DNA from: Pseudonocardia terrae
GTDB taxonomy: Bacteria; Actinomycetota; Actinomycetes; Mycobacteriales; Pseudonocardiaceae
NCBI RefSeq assembly: GCF_021343995.1
Contig: NZ_JAJTTE010000004.1
Coordinates: 1-64,000, forward strand
Direction: 5' to 3'
DNA: 64,000 bases
Shown here: in pieces, positions 19,469 through 27,764 of the stretch
Numbering within the stretch: position 1 is the first letter of the stretch
Layout: each line of letters starts with the position of its first letter
Notes under the pieces: generated by a model
Told to the model about the DNA's origin: nothing
Database searches by the model: none
Seen by the model: the letters and a program-made list of their open reading frames with translations, nothing else
Translations under genes and position numbers: made by a program

Positions 19469-20179
19469 TCAGGGACCGAACGCCAGCCGGCCCGTCCCCT
19501 CGTCGGGCTCCCACCGGGCGACGGCCGTGGCGAGTGCGTCGGTCATCGCGGCCAGCAGGGCCTCGCCCTCCTCGGCGGTGGCGCCGCCCGGGTCGCCGAG
19601 CACACCGTTCGGGCTGACCCCGGCCACGCCCTGCTCCCGCATCACCGGGAGCAGCTCGCGCAGGGGGGCCGTCGCGCCGGCGTCCCGCGCGGGTCCGACC
19701 CGGTCGGGGTCGAGCGCGAGCATCAGGGAGGTCTCGGTGCGGCCGGCGTGCGCGTCGCCGCGGGCGCCCGGGGCGACGCAGGGCACCCAGGCGGCGTCGC
19801 GACCCTCGTACCGCAGCAGCCGGACGGCCTCGACCAGGGTGGGGACGTTGCCGCCGTGGCCGTTGACGAACACCAGCCGGGCCGCCCACCGGCAGGCCGA
19901 GCGGCCGAGCTCGACCAGGACCGCGCGCAGGGCCTCGTGTCCGATCGAGACGGTGCCGGGGAATCCCTCGTGCTCCCCCGCCGCGCCGTACGCGACCGCG
20001 GGGGCGAGGACCAGCCCGGGATCGCGCTGCTCCATCCGGGCGGCCACCTGCTCGGCCACCCGCACGTCGGTGGTCAACGGCAGATGGGGACCGTGCTGCT
20101 CGACCGACCCCACGGGGACGACCAGGGTCCGGGGTGGACCGTCGGTGAGTACGGTCCACGTGAGCTCCTCGGCCCTCAC
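19469..20179 (-). CDS. mftE: mycofactocin peptidase MftE (creatininase family)
   Basis: A 236-residue creatininase-fold metallopeptidase that releases the C-terminal Val-Tyr-derived unit from the MftC-modified MftA peptide. Metal ligands are in VGSVEQHGPHLPLTTD near residue 24 and VFVNGHGGN near 105, with the later Glu in RTETSLM. The GTG at 20179 begins VRAEELTW, the normal family start. It lies 65 bases after an OYE-type gene and is the last gene of the mftABC-OYE-OYE-mftE unit. Confidence 0.93.
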   Translation of the reverse strand: MRAEELTWTVLTDGPPRTLVVPVGSVEQHGPHLPLTTDVRVAEQVAARMEQRDPGLVLAPAVAYGAAGEHEGFPGTVSIGHEALRAVLVELGRSACRWAARLVFVNGHGGNVPTLVEAVRLLRYEGRDAAWVPCVAPGARGDAHAGRTETSLMLALDPDRVGPARDAGATAPLRELLPVMREQGVAGVSPNGVLGDPGGATAEEGEALLAAMTDALATAVARWEPDEGTGRLAFGP

Positions 20180-20243
20180 GACTGACCTGCGAGAACCGGG
20201 TTGTCCACAGTGTGGATCCACAGGTGGATACCACTCTCAGGTT

Positions 20244-22109
20244 TCACAGCGTCACCGCCAGCCGCTCGCCGTCGCGCAGCGCCGCGTCCATCCGCCGCGG
20301 CGCCAGGCAGTCACCGATCCGGTGGACCCCGGGGCGATCACGCAGCGTGGACCACAACGCGTCGTCGGGCTCGGCGGGGACCGCACAGACCACGGCGTCG
20401 ACCTCCCTCGTCTCCGTCCTGCCCGTGGGATGGTGCACCAGGGTCGCCCGGCCCGGCTCGACGGCCGTCACCAGCCGGTCCGCGCTGAGCCGGACGCCGG
20501 CCTCGTGGGCTCGGCGGCGGAAGCCCTCGCGGTCGAGCGTGAGCCCGAGGTCCTGGCCGACCACCATCCCGGGGGTCACGATCTCCACGGTGCAGCCGCG
20601 GGCGGCCAGCAGCTCGGCCACGGAGGTGGCGTGGTGGAACCCCAGCTCGTCGACGACGAGGACGGAGCCGGTGGGCGCGACGGTGCCGTCGAGCACGTCC
20701 CGGACGTCGACCGTGCCGGGGCGGCGGGCGGGCCGGGCGCCCGTGGCGAGGACGACGACGTCGGCACTCCCGAGGTCCCCGGGCTCGCCGCGGACGATCT
20801 CGACCCCGGCCCGCCCGCACTCGCCGACGAGGTCCCGGACCACGTGGGCCAGCTCGCCACGCCCGGGTGCCAGGGCGGCCAGGGCGAGCTGCCCACCCAG
20901 CCGGTCCCGCTCGTAGAGCGTCACCCGGTGCCCGCGGGCGGCGGCGGTCGCGGCGGCGCGCAGCCCGGCCGGGCCGCCCCCGACGACGACCACCCGCCGC
21001 GGCACACCGGGGGCCGGCAGCGGGACGGACTCCCGCCCGGCCCGGGGGTTCACCGCGCACCGCAGTGGACGGTTCATCCCGACCCGGCCGACACAGTCCT
21101 GGTTGCACCCCACGCACACCCGGGTGGGGCCGGCCGGCGCCGCGAAGTCCGGGGAGGCGATCTGTCCACGGGCGACCCCGACGAGATCGCAGTGCCCCTC
21201 GGCCAACGCCTGTTCCGCCACCGCCGGCTCGGTGAACCGCCCGACCGCGACGACCGGGAGCCGCACGGCCGCCCGGATCGCCGAGGGGATGAAGGTCGCG
21301 TAGTTGGCCGGCGTGTGCATCGAGGCCTCGATGAGGTGCAGCGACGCCGTCGCCACGCCGATCGAGGTGTTGAGGTGGTCGACATCGCCGGTGTCCTCGA
21401 GCAGGCGGGCCAGGGCGACGCCCTCGTCGAGCCCGATGCCGCCCTCGATGCCCTCCTCGCCGCCGAGCCGCACGCCGAGGACGCGGTCGCCCAGCTCGCG
21501 CCGGACCGTGGCGACGATCCGCAGGAGCAGGCGGGCCCGGTTCTCCAAGGTGCCGCCGTACGCGTCGTCACGGTGGTTGGTCGCGGGCGAGAGGAAGCAG
21601 CGGACCAGGGAGGCGTGCGAGCACTGCAGCTCGACGCCGTCGAACCCGCCCTCGACGCAGTGCCGCGCGGTCCGGGCGTAGCCGGCCACGACCTCGTCGA
21701 GGTCCGCCTCCGTCATCGCGACCGGGACCTCGCGGAACATCGGGTCGGGGACGGCGGAGGGACCGCGGACCGGCTCGCGGGAGTACATCCCGGAGGACTG
21801 CGGCCCGTTGTGGTTGAGCTGGGCGAGGACGGCCGCGCCGTGGGCGTGCACGGCGTCGGCGATCGCGCGGTAGCCCGGCAGGACCGCGGGGTCGTGGCCG
21901 CGGATGAGCTTCTCGTAGGGACGGTCGTGCGGGTGGACCGAGTGCTCCTCGGTGATCACCAGTCCGGCCCCGCCCGCGGCCCGCGCGGCGTAGTAGGCGA
22001 CGTGCTCCGGGGTGGGCAGGCCGTCCGTCGCGTAACCGGTGAGGTGGGCGGTGAAGACGATGCGGTTGCGCAGGCTCAGCCGCCCGGCCCGAAGCGGTTC
22101 GTGCAGCAT
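20244..22109 (-). CDS. mycofactocin-associated OYE/FadH-family oxidoreductase (intact)
   Basis: A 621-residue three-cofactor reductase of the old yellow enzyme / 2,4-dienoyl-CoA reductase type found beside mycofactocin genes. Residues 1-340 form the FMN barrel (AQLNHNGPQSSG; NHRDDAYGGTLENRARL). A 4Fe-4S site is formed by CVGCNQDC and the cysteine of LRCAVNP, near 345-365. From about 385 comes the FAD/NAD domain with VVVVGGGPAGLRAAATAAA. Its ATG at 22109 shares a base with the TGA of the upstream paralogue (TGATG), so the two are coupled; an in-frame ATG at 22121 is an alternative. A role in mycofactocin redox cycling is only inferred. Confidence 0.88.
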   Translation of the reverse strand: MLHEPLRAGRLSLRNRIVFTAHLTGYATDGLPTPEHVAYYAARAAGGAGLVITEEHSVHPHDRPYEKLIRGHDPAVLPGYRAIADAVHAHGAAVLAQLNHNGPQSSGMYSREPVRGPSAVPDPMFREVPVAMTEADLDEVVAGYARTARHCVEGGFDGVELQCSHASLVRCFLSPATNHRDDAYGGTLENRARLLLRIVATVRRELGDRVLGVRLGGEEGIEGGIGLDEGVALARLLEDTGDVDHLNTSIGVATASLHLIEASMHTPANYATFIPSAIRAAVRLPVVAVGRFTEPAVAEQALAEGHCDLVGVARGQIASPDFAAPAGPTRVCVGCNQDCVGRVGMNRPLRCAVNPRAGRESVPLPAPGVPRRVVVVGGGPAGLRAAATAAARGHRVTLYERDRLGGQLALAALAPGRGELAHVVRDLVGECGRAGVEIVRGEPGDLGSADVVVLATGARPARRPGTVDVRDVLDGTVAPTGSVLVVDELGFHHATSVAELLAARGCTVEIVTPGMVVGQDLGLTLDREGFRRRAHEAGVRLSADRLVTAVEPGRATLVHHPTGRTETREVDAVVCAVPAEPDDALWSTLRDRPGVHRIGDCLAPRRMDAALRDGERLAVTL

Positions 22110-24427
22110 CACGGCCCCCATGGGTGCGCAGGGCCGTCGGACGTGCGGTCGGCACGCTCGACCGCCGGTGAGCTGCGGAGACGCTGCACCGCCCGCCGCC
22201 CCTCCCGCACCGCCTCGTGCACGGTCCGGGGCGCGACGCAGTCCCCCGCCACGACCAGTCGTGCGGTCCCCTCCCGCGAGTCGCGCTCTCCACCCCCGCG
22301 AGTCGCGCTGTGAGCTACGGTGAGTCGCGCCGTCCCCTCCCGCGAGTCGCGCTCTCCACACCCGCGAGTCGCGCTGTGAGCTTCCGCGAGTCGCGAGTTC
22401 CGGCACCGCGAGTCAGGAGCCTCGTGCTCCACCCGCAGGAGGCCGGGGTGCCCGCGCCACAGATCGTCGTCGGGCAGCCGATGGGCGCAGTCGACGACCA
22501 CGGTGCACGGCACCTCCCGGGCCGCCCCGTGGTCGACGTCCGTGAGCAGCGCCGTCCCGCCCCCGGCCGACCGCAGCCGCGCGAACAGCTCCCGCGCGAC
22601 GCCGGCGCGCTCGAGGCGGGCGTTGGCGTCGGCGAGGTCCCCGGTGCGGGAGAGCTGGGCGCCGGCGACAGCGTCGGGCGTGACGAGCGTGCACGGCACC
22701 CCCGCGACGGCGACCTGCTCGGCGATCCCGACACCCGTCCAGTCGCCGATCGGGTCGTGCACGACGACCCGGGCGCCCGCGGGCAGCACGGCGGCCGTCG
22801 CGTCGGGGCCGGGCGGGTCGGAGGGCCGACGGGGACCGGCCGCCGCGTGTACGGCGGCCTCGAACTCGCCCGCCGGGAGCACGACGACGTCGGGTCCGGC
22901 GGCGAAGGCGGGCGGCGACGGCACGGAGCCGGTCGCGAGCACGACGTCCCCGACCAGGTCCGCGGGATCCGCCTCGACGCCGAGCGCCACCTCCACGCCG
23001 AGCCGCTCGAGCTCGCGCTCCCACCATTCCACGAGCAGGCCGAAGCGCGCCCGTCCGTGCACGGCGGCGGCGAACCGCAGCGCACCCCCGAGTCGGGGCG
23101 CCCGTTCCACGAGCCGCACCCGGTAGCCGTACAGCGCGGCCGTCCGGGCGGCCTCCATCCCGGCCGGCCCGCCCCCGACGACGAGCAGGTCGCCCCGCCG
23201 CGCGCTCGGTTCGAGTGGGAGCGGCCGGTCGAGGGTCTCGTGCCCCGATCGCGGCTCCGCCTCGTCGGTGACCAGTGGGTTCCGCGGGTCCCGGGCGCGG
23301 TGCTGGTTGGCGAGGGTGCAGGGGCGGATGCGCTCGGGCGTCCCGGCACGCACCTGTGCGACGAGCCGCGGATCGGCGATCTGGGCCCGCGTCATCTCGA
23401 CGAGTGCGCTCCCCTCGTCGAGCGCGGCCTCCGCCATCTCCGGGTCCACCACGCTGCCCTGCAGCACGACCGGCACGCCGAGCCCGAGGAACGCGCGCAC
23501 GAGGGGGCGGTTGAAGCCGGGCGGGGTGTGCAGGTCGGGGCGGGTCGCGGGGACGGTCAGCCCGGAGCCCCGCACGGGCACGAGGTAGTCGACGAGCTGC
23601 GCGACGGGAACTGCCGACTCGGGGCCCCGGGACTGCCGACTCGCGGGGTCGGACGTCCCGACTCGCGGGGGCGGAGAGCCCGACTCGCGGGGGCTGAGAG
23701 CCCGACTCGCGGGGGGCGACAGCGTGGCTCGCGGGGTGGCGAGGAGGTCATGGGCGGCGGTGGGGGTGATGCCGGCCCAGGGGGCGAGCTCGTCGCAGCA
23801 GAGGCGCAGGCCCAGGACGTGGTCCGGGCCGAGCGCGGCACGCACCGCCCCGACGACCTCGCGGAGGAGCAGGGAGCGATCCTCCCCGTAGGCGTCGGGG
23901 CGGTGATTGGTCAGCCCGGACAGGAACTGCCGGAGCAGGGAGTGCTGGCCCGCCTGGATCTCGACCCCGTCGAGCCCAGCGGCCACCGCCTCCGCCGCGG
24001 CCGTCGCACAACCCGCGACCAGCGCGTCGATCTCCGCCTGTTCCATGACCTGCGGGACCTCGCGGGACACGACGTCCGGCACCCGGGACGGCCCCCAGAG
24101 CGCCCGCCCGGTGAAGGCGGTGGTGCCCTGCGCACCGGCGTGCCCGAGCCCCGCGAGGACGAGGGCCGGCCCGCACCCCGACCGGATCGCGCGCCAGCCG
24201 GGGCCGCAGGCCGCTGCCAGGGGCGCCCGCTCGTACGGCTGGTCCGACTCGTGCACGGACGCCGTCTCGGTGACGATCACCCCGCACCCGCCCGCGGCCC
24301 GCTCGGCGTAGTAGGCGACGTGCCGCTCGGAGAGGGCCCGGCCCCGGCCGAGGTTGGTCACGTGCGGGCCGAACAGGACGCGGGAGGGCGCGGTCCGGCC
24401 CCGCAGTACGACCGGATCCGTGATCAT
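22109..24427 (-). CDS. second mycofactocin-associated OYE/FadH-family protein, interrupted by in-frame repeats
   Basis: A 772-residue paralogue of the downstream OYE-type gene, about 150 residues longer. It keeps the FMN barrel (FGPHVTNLGRGRALSERHVA; LTNHRPDAYGEDRSLL) and the FAD motif VVGGGPAGMEAARTAALYG. Two stretches do not belong to the family. One, near residues 230-272, is rich in SRALSPRESG-like sequence; the other, near 667-720, has two copies of a 22-residue unit containing SATRGGGERDSREGTARL. Both are translated from GACTCGCG-type DNA repeats. The 4Fe-4S motif is also damaged: the site reads RPCTLANQHRARDPRNPLV, with three of four cysteines missing. It may be inactive, although the frame is open throughout. 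Confidence 0.8.
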   Translation of the reverse strand: MITDPVVLRGRTAPSRVLFGPHVTNLGRGRALSERHVAYYAERAAGGCGVIVTETASVHESDQPYERAPLAAACGPGWRAIRSGCGPALVLAGLGHAGAQGTTAFTGRALWGPSRVPDVVSREVPQVMEQAEIDALVAGCATAAAEAVAAGLDGVEIQAGQHSLLRQFLSGLTNHRPDAYGEDRSLLLREVVGAVRAALGPDHVLGLRLCCDELAPWAGITPTAAHDLLATPRATLSPPASRALSPRESGSPPPRVGTSDPASRQSRGPESAVPVAQLVDYLVPVRGSGLTVPATRPDLHTPPGFNRPLVRAFLGLGVPVVLQGSVVDPEMAEAALDEGSALVEMTRAQIADPRLVAQVRAGTPERIRPCTLANQHRARDPRNPLVTDEAEPRSGHETLDRPLPLEPSARRGDLLVVGGGPAGMEAARTAALYGYRVRLVERAPRLGGALRFAAAVHGRARFGLLVEWWERELERLGVEVALGVEADPADLVGDVVLATGSVPSPPAFAAGPDVVVLPAGEFEAAVHAAAGPRRPSDPPGPDATAAVLPAGARVVVHDPIGDWTGVGIAEQVAVAGVPCTLVTPDAVAGAQLSRTGDLADANARLERAGVARELFARLRSAGGGTALLTDVDHGAAREVPCTVVVDCAHRLPDDDLWRGHPGLLRVEHEAPDSRCRNSRLAEAHSATRGCGERDSREGTARLTVAHSATRGGGERDSREGTARLVVAGDCVAPRTVHEAVREGRRAVQRLRSSPAVERADRTSDGPAHPWGP
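22266..22425. repeat. GACTCGCG-family repeat array inside the OYE-type gene (C-terminal part)
   Basis: About seven copies of CGCGAGTCGCG or close variants, spaced about 21 bases. Two larger units of 66 bp, starting GTCCCCTCCCGCGAG at 22266 and 22332, are almost identical. Because 66 is 22 codons, the frame is kept. Confidence 0.85.
23612..23735. repeat. GACTCGCG-family repeat array inside the OYE-type gene (barrel part)
   Basis: About six copies of CGACTCGCGGGG with spacers of about 10 bases. They encode a Ser/Pro/Arg-rich insertion in the middle of the FMN barrel sequence, in frame. Confidence 0.85.
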
Positions 24428-24443
24428 CTCCAGGTGGGTCGCG

Positions 24444-24478
24444 CGGCGCCGGACCCGTCGTCCCCGGGTCCGGCGCCG
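24444..24478 (-). terminator. hairpin between mftC and the OYE genes
   Basis: CGGCGCCGGACCC (24444-24456) pairs perfectly with GGGTCCGGCGCCG (24466-24478). It lies 13 bases after the mftC stop and 16 bases before the next start. No U-tract follows, so it may partly terminate or stabilise the mftABC message. Confidence 0.55.
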
Positions 24479-24491
24479 GCGGTCTGTGGGG

Positions 24492-25754
24492 TTACGAGCC
24501 GGCGACCGGGAGCCGCAGGCCCGAGTCGGTGTCCGACGCGCCCATGCCCGCGAGCGGGCTGGTCTCGCAGGCGCGGTCGGGCCGTCCCGAGACACGTGGT
24601 CCCGTCGAGGGCGCATCAGGGCGGCCCATCGAGAGCTGCAGCAGGACCGGCGACTTCTTGCCGAGCTTCGTCCGCGAGTGGTTGACGTCGGACTTCGGGA
24701 TCACGTGGTCGTCGCCGCGGGCCGCGAGGGCCTGCTCGCCGAACCCGCGCACGCACTCGGGGTCCGGGCCGTCGAGCGGGAGACCGGTGAAGAACTTGGC
24801 CGCCATGCACCCGCCCTGGCAGGCGTCGTAGTGCATGCAGCTCTGGCAGGCACCGCCGGTCTGCGGCTGGCGCAGCTCGGTGAACAGGTCCGAGGACTCC
24901 CACACGCGCTGGAAGCCGCCCTCGTCCCGGACGTTGCCGGCGAGGAAGTTCTCGTGGATCGCGAAGGGGCAGGCGTAGACGTCGCCGACCGGGTCGATCA
25001 GGCAGACGACCCGCCCGGCACCGCATAGGTTCAGCCCCGGCAGGGCCTCGCCGAACGCCGAGAGGTGGAAGAAGGAGTCCCCGGTGAGGACCTGGTCGCC
25101 GCGGTCGACGAGCCAGTCGTACATCTGCTTCTGCTGCGAGGGCAGCGGGTGCAGCTCGTCCCACACGTCGGCACCGCGGCCGGACGGGCGCAGGCGGGTG
25201 ATCCGCAGCTGGGCGCCGTACTTGTCCGCGATGGCCTTGAACTCGTCGAGCTGGTCGACGTTCTGCCGGGTCATGACGACCGAGATCTTCGGCTGCGCGA
25301 ACCCGGCCTCGGCCAGGTTCTCCAGCGCGCGGATCGCCATGTCGTACGAGCCGGGGCCGCGAACGTAGTCGTTGACCTCGGGGGTCGCGCCGTCGAGCGA
25401 GATCTGGATGTCGACGTAGTCGGTCGCCGCCAGCTGCGCGGCCCGCTTCTTGTCGATCTTCAGGCCGTTCGTGGAGAACTTGACCCCGACGTTGTGCGCG
25501 ATGGAGTAGTCGAGCAGCTCCCAGAAGTCCGGTCGGACCGTGGGCTCGCCACCGCCGATGTTGATGTAGAAGACCTGCATCCGCTGCAGCTCGTCGATCA
25601 CGGCCTTGGCCTCGGCCGTCGACAGCTCACGCGGGTCGCGGCGGCCGGACGAGGACAGGCAGTGGGCGCACGAGAGGTTGCAGGCGTAGGTGAGCTCCCA
25701 CGTCAGACAGATCGGCGAGTTGAGGCCGTACTGGAAGTGGTCGACCAGCTTCAT
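24492..25754 (-). CDS. mftC: mycofactocin radical SAM maturase MftC
   Basis: A 420-residue radical SAM/SPASM enzyme that oxidatively decarboxylates the C-terminal Tyr of MftA and then cross-links it to the neighbouring Val. The radical SAM cluster is CNLSCAHC (Cys 25, 29, 32), followed by INIGGGEPTVRPDF near residue 76. The SPASM cysteines are in CGAGRVVCLIDPVGDVYACPF near 245 and CQSCMHYDACQGGCMA near 300. The ATG at 25754 is preferred to GTG 25763 because GGAG lies nine bases upstream of it. It follows mftB by 22 bases. Confidence 0.96.
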   Translation of the reverse strand: MKLVDHFQYGLNSPICLTWELTYACNLSCAHCLSSSGRRDPRELSTAEAKAVIDELQRMQVFYINIGGGEPTVRPDFWELLDYSIAHNVGVKFSTNGLKIDKKRAAQLAATDYVDIQISLDGATPEVNDYVRGPGSYDMAIRALENLAEAGFAQPKISVVMTRQNVDQLDEFKAIADKYGAQLRITRLRPSGRGADVWDELHPLPSQQKQMYDWLVDRGDQVLTGDSFFHLSAFGEALPGLNLCGAGRVVCLIDPVGDVYACPFAIHENFLAGNVRDEGGFQRVWESSDLFTELRQPQTGGACQSCMHYDACQGGCMAAKFFTGLPLDGPDPECVRGFGEQALAARGDDHVIPKSDVNHSRTKLGKKSPVLLQLSMGRPDAPSTGPRVSGRPDRACETSPLAGMGASDTDSGLRLPVAGS

Positions 25755-25776
25755 CGGGGGCACTCCGGTGTGGTGG

Positions 25777-26088
25777 TTACTGGCGGGCTTCGATCGTCCC
25801 CGAGGCGGCCAGACCGGCCAGCGCCTTCAGGTAGGCGGGGCGCTGGGCCTCCTCGACGCCCGCGGCCTCGATGGCCGAGTGGACGTCCGGGTGGTCCTCG
25901 AGCCCCTTGACGACCTCCACGAGCGGGAGGGTCTTCAGGAAGGAGAGCTTGCGGGTGCCGAAGTGGTACACGAGCGCCCCGAACGGCTCGGGCCGCAGGG
26001 ACACCTGCGGGCTGCACCGGTAGGGGGCGCCGGGGTCGAAGTCGCCGACCCCGGCGGCACCAGCGCTCTCGGCGCTCTTAGTAGACAC
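25777..26088 (-). CDS. mftB: mycofactocin precursor-binding protein MftB
   Basis: A 103-residue RiPP recognition protein that binds the MftA leader and presents it to MftC. It contains VSLRPEPFGALVYHFGTRKL, the PqqD-like core of the family, followed by LPLVEVVKGLEDH. The GTG start at 26088 lies within the last codons of mftA, so the two frames overlap by 11 bases and translation is coupled. Confidence 0.93.
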   Translation of the reverse strand: MSTKSAESAGAAGVGDFDPGAPYRCSPQVSLRPEPFGALVYHFGTRKLSFLKTLPLVEVVKGLEDHPDVHSAIEAAGVEEAQRPAYLKALAGLAASGTIEARQ

Positions 26089-26179
26089 CGCACATGCCGT
26101 CGATGGAGACCTCCTCGACGAGGGTCTCCTCGACGACGGGGGCGTCCTCGACCTGCTCGGACTTCTCGATCGGGGCCAT
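26078..26179 (-). CDS. mftA: mycofactocin precursor peptide MftA
   Basis: A 33-residue peptide, MAPIEKSEQVEDAPVVEETL followed by VEEVSIDGMCGVY. The conserved ending IDGMCGVY provides the Val-Tyr pair that becomes the redox-active core of mycofactocin; the acidic leader is bound by MftB. The ATG at 26179 has a perfect AGGAGG site seven bases upstream. It is the first gene of the mft operon. Such small genes are often missed by automatic annotation. Confidence 0.96.
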   Translation of the reverse strand: MAPIEKSEQVEDAPVVEETLVEEVSIDGMCGVY

Positions 26180-26239
26180 GGCGAACCTCCTGGTGCGACC
26201 TGTGGACATCGGTGTCGGACGTGCCGGCCGGCAGGTCGG

Positions 26240-26268
26240 ACGATATTGGCACCGGGTGCCGGAAGCAA
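26240..26268 (-). promoter_or_regulatory. mftA promoter with a palindrome in the spacer
   Basis: On the minus strand TTGCTT (26268-26263) and TATCGT (26245-26240) are exactly 17 bases apart. The spacer holds GGCACCCGGTGCC (26248-26260), an inverted repeat about a single central base that could bind a repressor. No MftR-type regulator gene is in the window. Confidence 0.55.
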
Positions 26269-26378
26269 GGGGCCCGCCGGGTCCCCCTCCCTTCGGAGAG
26301 GCGGCCCGGGCCCCGCGACGATCACCCCGAGCCCCGCCCGGGGAGGACGAACGCCCAGGTGGCGGGCATGCTGACCCC

Positions 26379-27569
26379 GTGTCCGCACCCGCGACCCTGC
26401 TGCACCTGACCACCCCCGCCGAGTGGCGTACAGCTCTCCGGACGGGCGCCGTGACGCCGCCGTCGCTCGCCGAGGTCGGCTTCGTCCACCTCTCCACCGC
26501 CGACCAGGTCGCCCTCCCGGCCGAGCGGCTCTTCGCCGGGCGGCGGGACCTGGTGCTGCTCGCCGTCGACGCCGCAACGGTCGGCTGCGCGATCCGCTAC
26601 GAGCCCGGCGTGCCCGGCGACCCGGCCTCGATGCGGTTCCCGCACGCCTACGGTCCCGTGCCGGTGTCCGCCGTCGTCGCCGTCTCGGCCTTCCGCCCCG
26701 GGCCCGACGGCGCCTTCGAGGCGCCGGCCGAGCCACCCGCCCGCGCCGACCGTGCCGGGCGGCTGCGGGCCTTCGCCGACTCGCTGCCGCGCCGCGTGGC
26801 GAGCGCCGAGGTGCCCGTCGCCGGCGGCCTCGCCGTGCTGCAGGACGACGTGCCGTGGGCGCCTGCGCTGAACCGGCTGCTCGTCGACGACGGCACCCCC
26901 GCGCAGGAGCTCGCCGCCGAGGCCGACCGGGTGCTGGGCGGGGCGGGCCGCGCCCACCGCTGCGTGACGATCCGCGGCACCGACCCCGGCCCGGTCGCCC
27001 GCGAGCTCGGCCGGTCCGGCTGGTGGGTGCAGCACGACGTCGTCATGGCGCGCAGGCTCGACGACGCGGACCCGGCGCCCGCCCCGGCGCCGGACCCTGC
27101 GTCGACCCCGCCGGCGGCGGCGTCGGCGGAGGAGGTGCCGCTCGAGGCGGAGACGGAGCTTGCGGAGTCGACCATCGGCGCCGTCCGGGACCTCTGGACG
27201 CAGGCCTGGCGGCCCGACCTGCCCCCCGACGACCCCCGCCGCCTCCGGCTGCCGGACCGGTACCTCGCCGAGGACCGCGGAACCGACCTCCGCATCCTGG
27301 CCGTGTGCGAGGGCGACGAGGTCGTCGCCGCGGCCGCGCTGTACCTCGACGGCGCCACGGCGGTGCTCGAGGCGATCGAGACCGCGGCCCCGCACCGGGG
27401 CCGCGGACACGGGAACGCCCTGCTCGACGGGGCCGTCGCGGTCGCGAACCGGGCCGGCTGCGACCTGCTCGCGCTGCACGCGCAGGCCGACAGCGCACCG
27501 CGCGACTGGTACGCCCGCCACGGCTTCCGGGTGCTCGACGACGCGTGGTCGGCCGGGCGCGAGCCGTGA
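26379..27569 (+). CDS. DUF952 and GNAT fusion protein
   Basis: A 396-residue protein with three parts. Residues 1-105 form a DUF952 domain (LLHLTTPAEWRTAL; VGFVHLSTADQV; HAYGPVPVSAVV). About 115-225 look like a degenerate acetyltransferase half. After a Pro/Ala linker comes a GNAT acetyltransferase domain from about 255 with acetyl-CoA motif AAPHRGRGHGNALLDGAV near 345. GNAT enzymes transfer acetyl groups from acetyl-CoA to amines; the target is unknown. The GTG at 26379 begins the DUF952 domain. It is divergent from mftA with a 199-base shared upstream region. Confidence 0.8.
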   Translation: MSAPATLLHLTTPAEWRTALRTGAVTPPSLAEVGFVHLSTADQVALPAERLFAGRRDLVLLAVDAATVGCAIRYEPGVPGDPASMRFPHAYGPVPVSAVVAVSAFRPGPDGAFEAPAEPPARADRAGRLRAFADSLPRRVASAEVPVAGGLAVLQDDVPWAPALNRLLVDDGTPAQELAAEADRVLGGAGRAHRCVTIRGTDPGPVARELGRSGWWVQHDVVMARRLDDADPAPAPAPDPASTPPAAASAEEVPLEAETELAESTIGAVRDLWTQAWRPDLPPDDPRRLRLPDRYLAEDRGTDLRILAVCEGDEVVAAAALYLDGATAVLEAIETAAPHRGRGHGNALLDGAVAVANRAGCDLLALHAQADSAPRDWYARHGFRVLDDAWSAGREP

Positions 27570-27606
27570 CGCCCGCGGGCCCGGACGGCCGGTTCCGCGC
27601 GCTCCC

Positions 27607-27656
27607 CCGTCGGGTCGTCCGGGGTCACTGCGGCGCCCACCCCTCCGACCCGACGG
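27607..27656 (+). terminator. terminator after the DUF952-GNAT gene
   Basis: CCGTCGGGTCG (27607-27617) pairs with CGACCCGACGG (27646-27656) and is followed by TTTCC. The loop is long, about 28 bases. Confidence 0.55.
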
Positions 27657-27685
27657 TTTCCGCCCCCACCTCTTGACGGTTTCCC
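27652..27685 (+). promoter_or_regulatory. direct repeat upstream of the methanol dehydrogenase gene
   Basis: GACGGTTTCC occurs at 27652-27661 and again at 27675-27684, 23 bases apart (about two helical turns). A possible -10 box TAGCGT lies at 27720-27725, 39 bases before the start codon. The pair may bind an activator. Confidence 0.35.
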
Positions 27686-27764
27686 CCGCGGCCCCCTGTG
27701 CCCGCCGTCACGCCCGTCCTAGCGTCCCCGTCGACCGACATCACCTGCACCAGAAAGGGCTGCC

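Noticed and set aside
18417..22313. 1298-residue open frame on the plus strand
   Set aside because: It runs antisense to mftE and the OYE gene with no recognisable domain; long antisense frames are common in GC-rich DNA.
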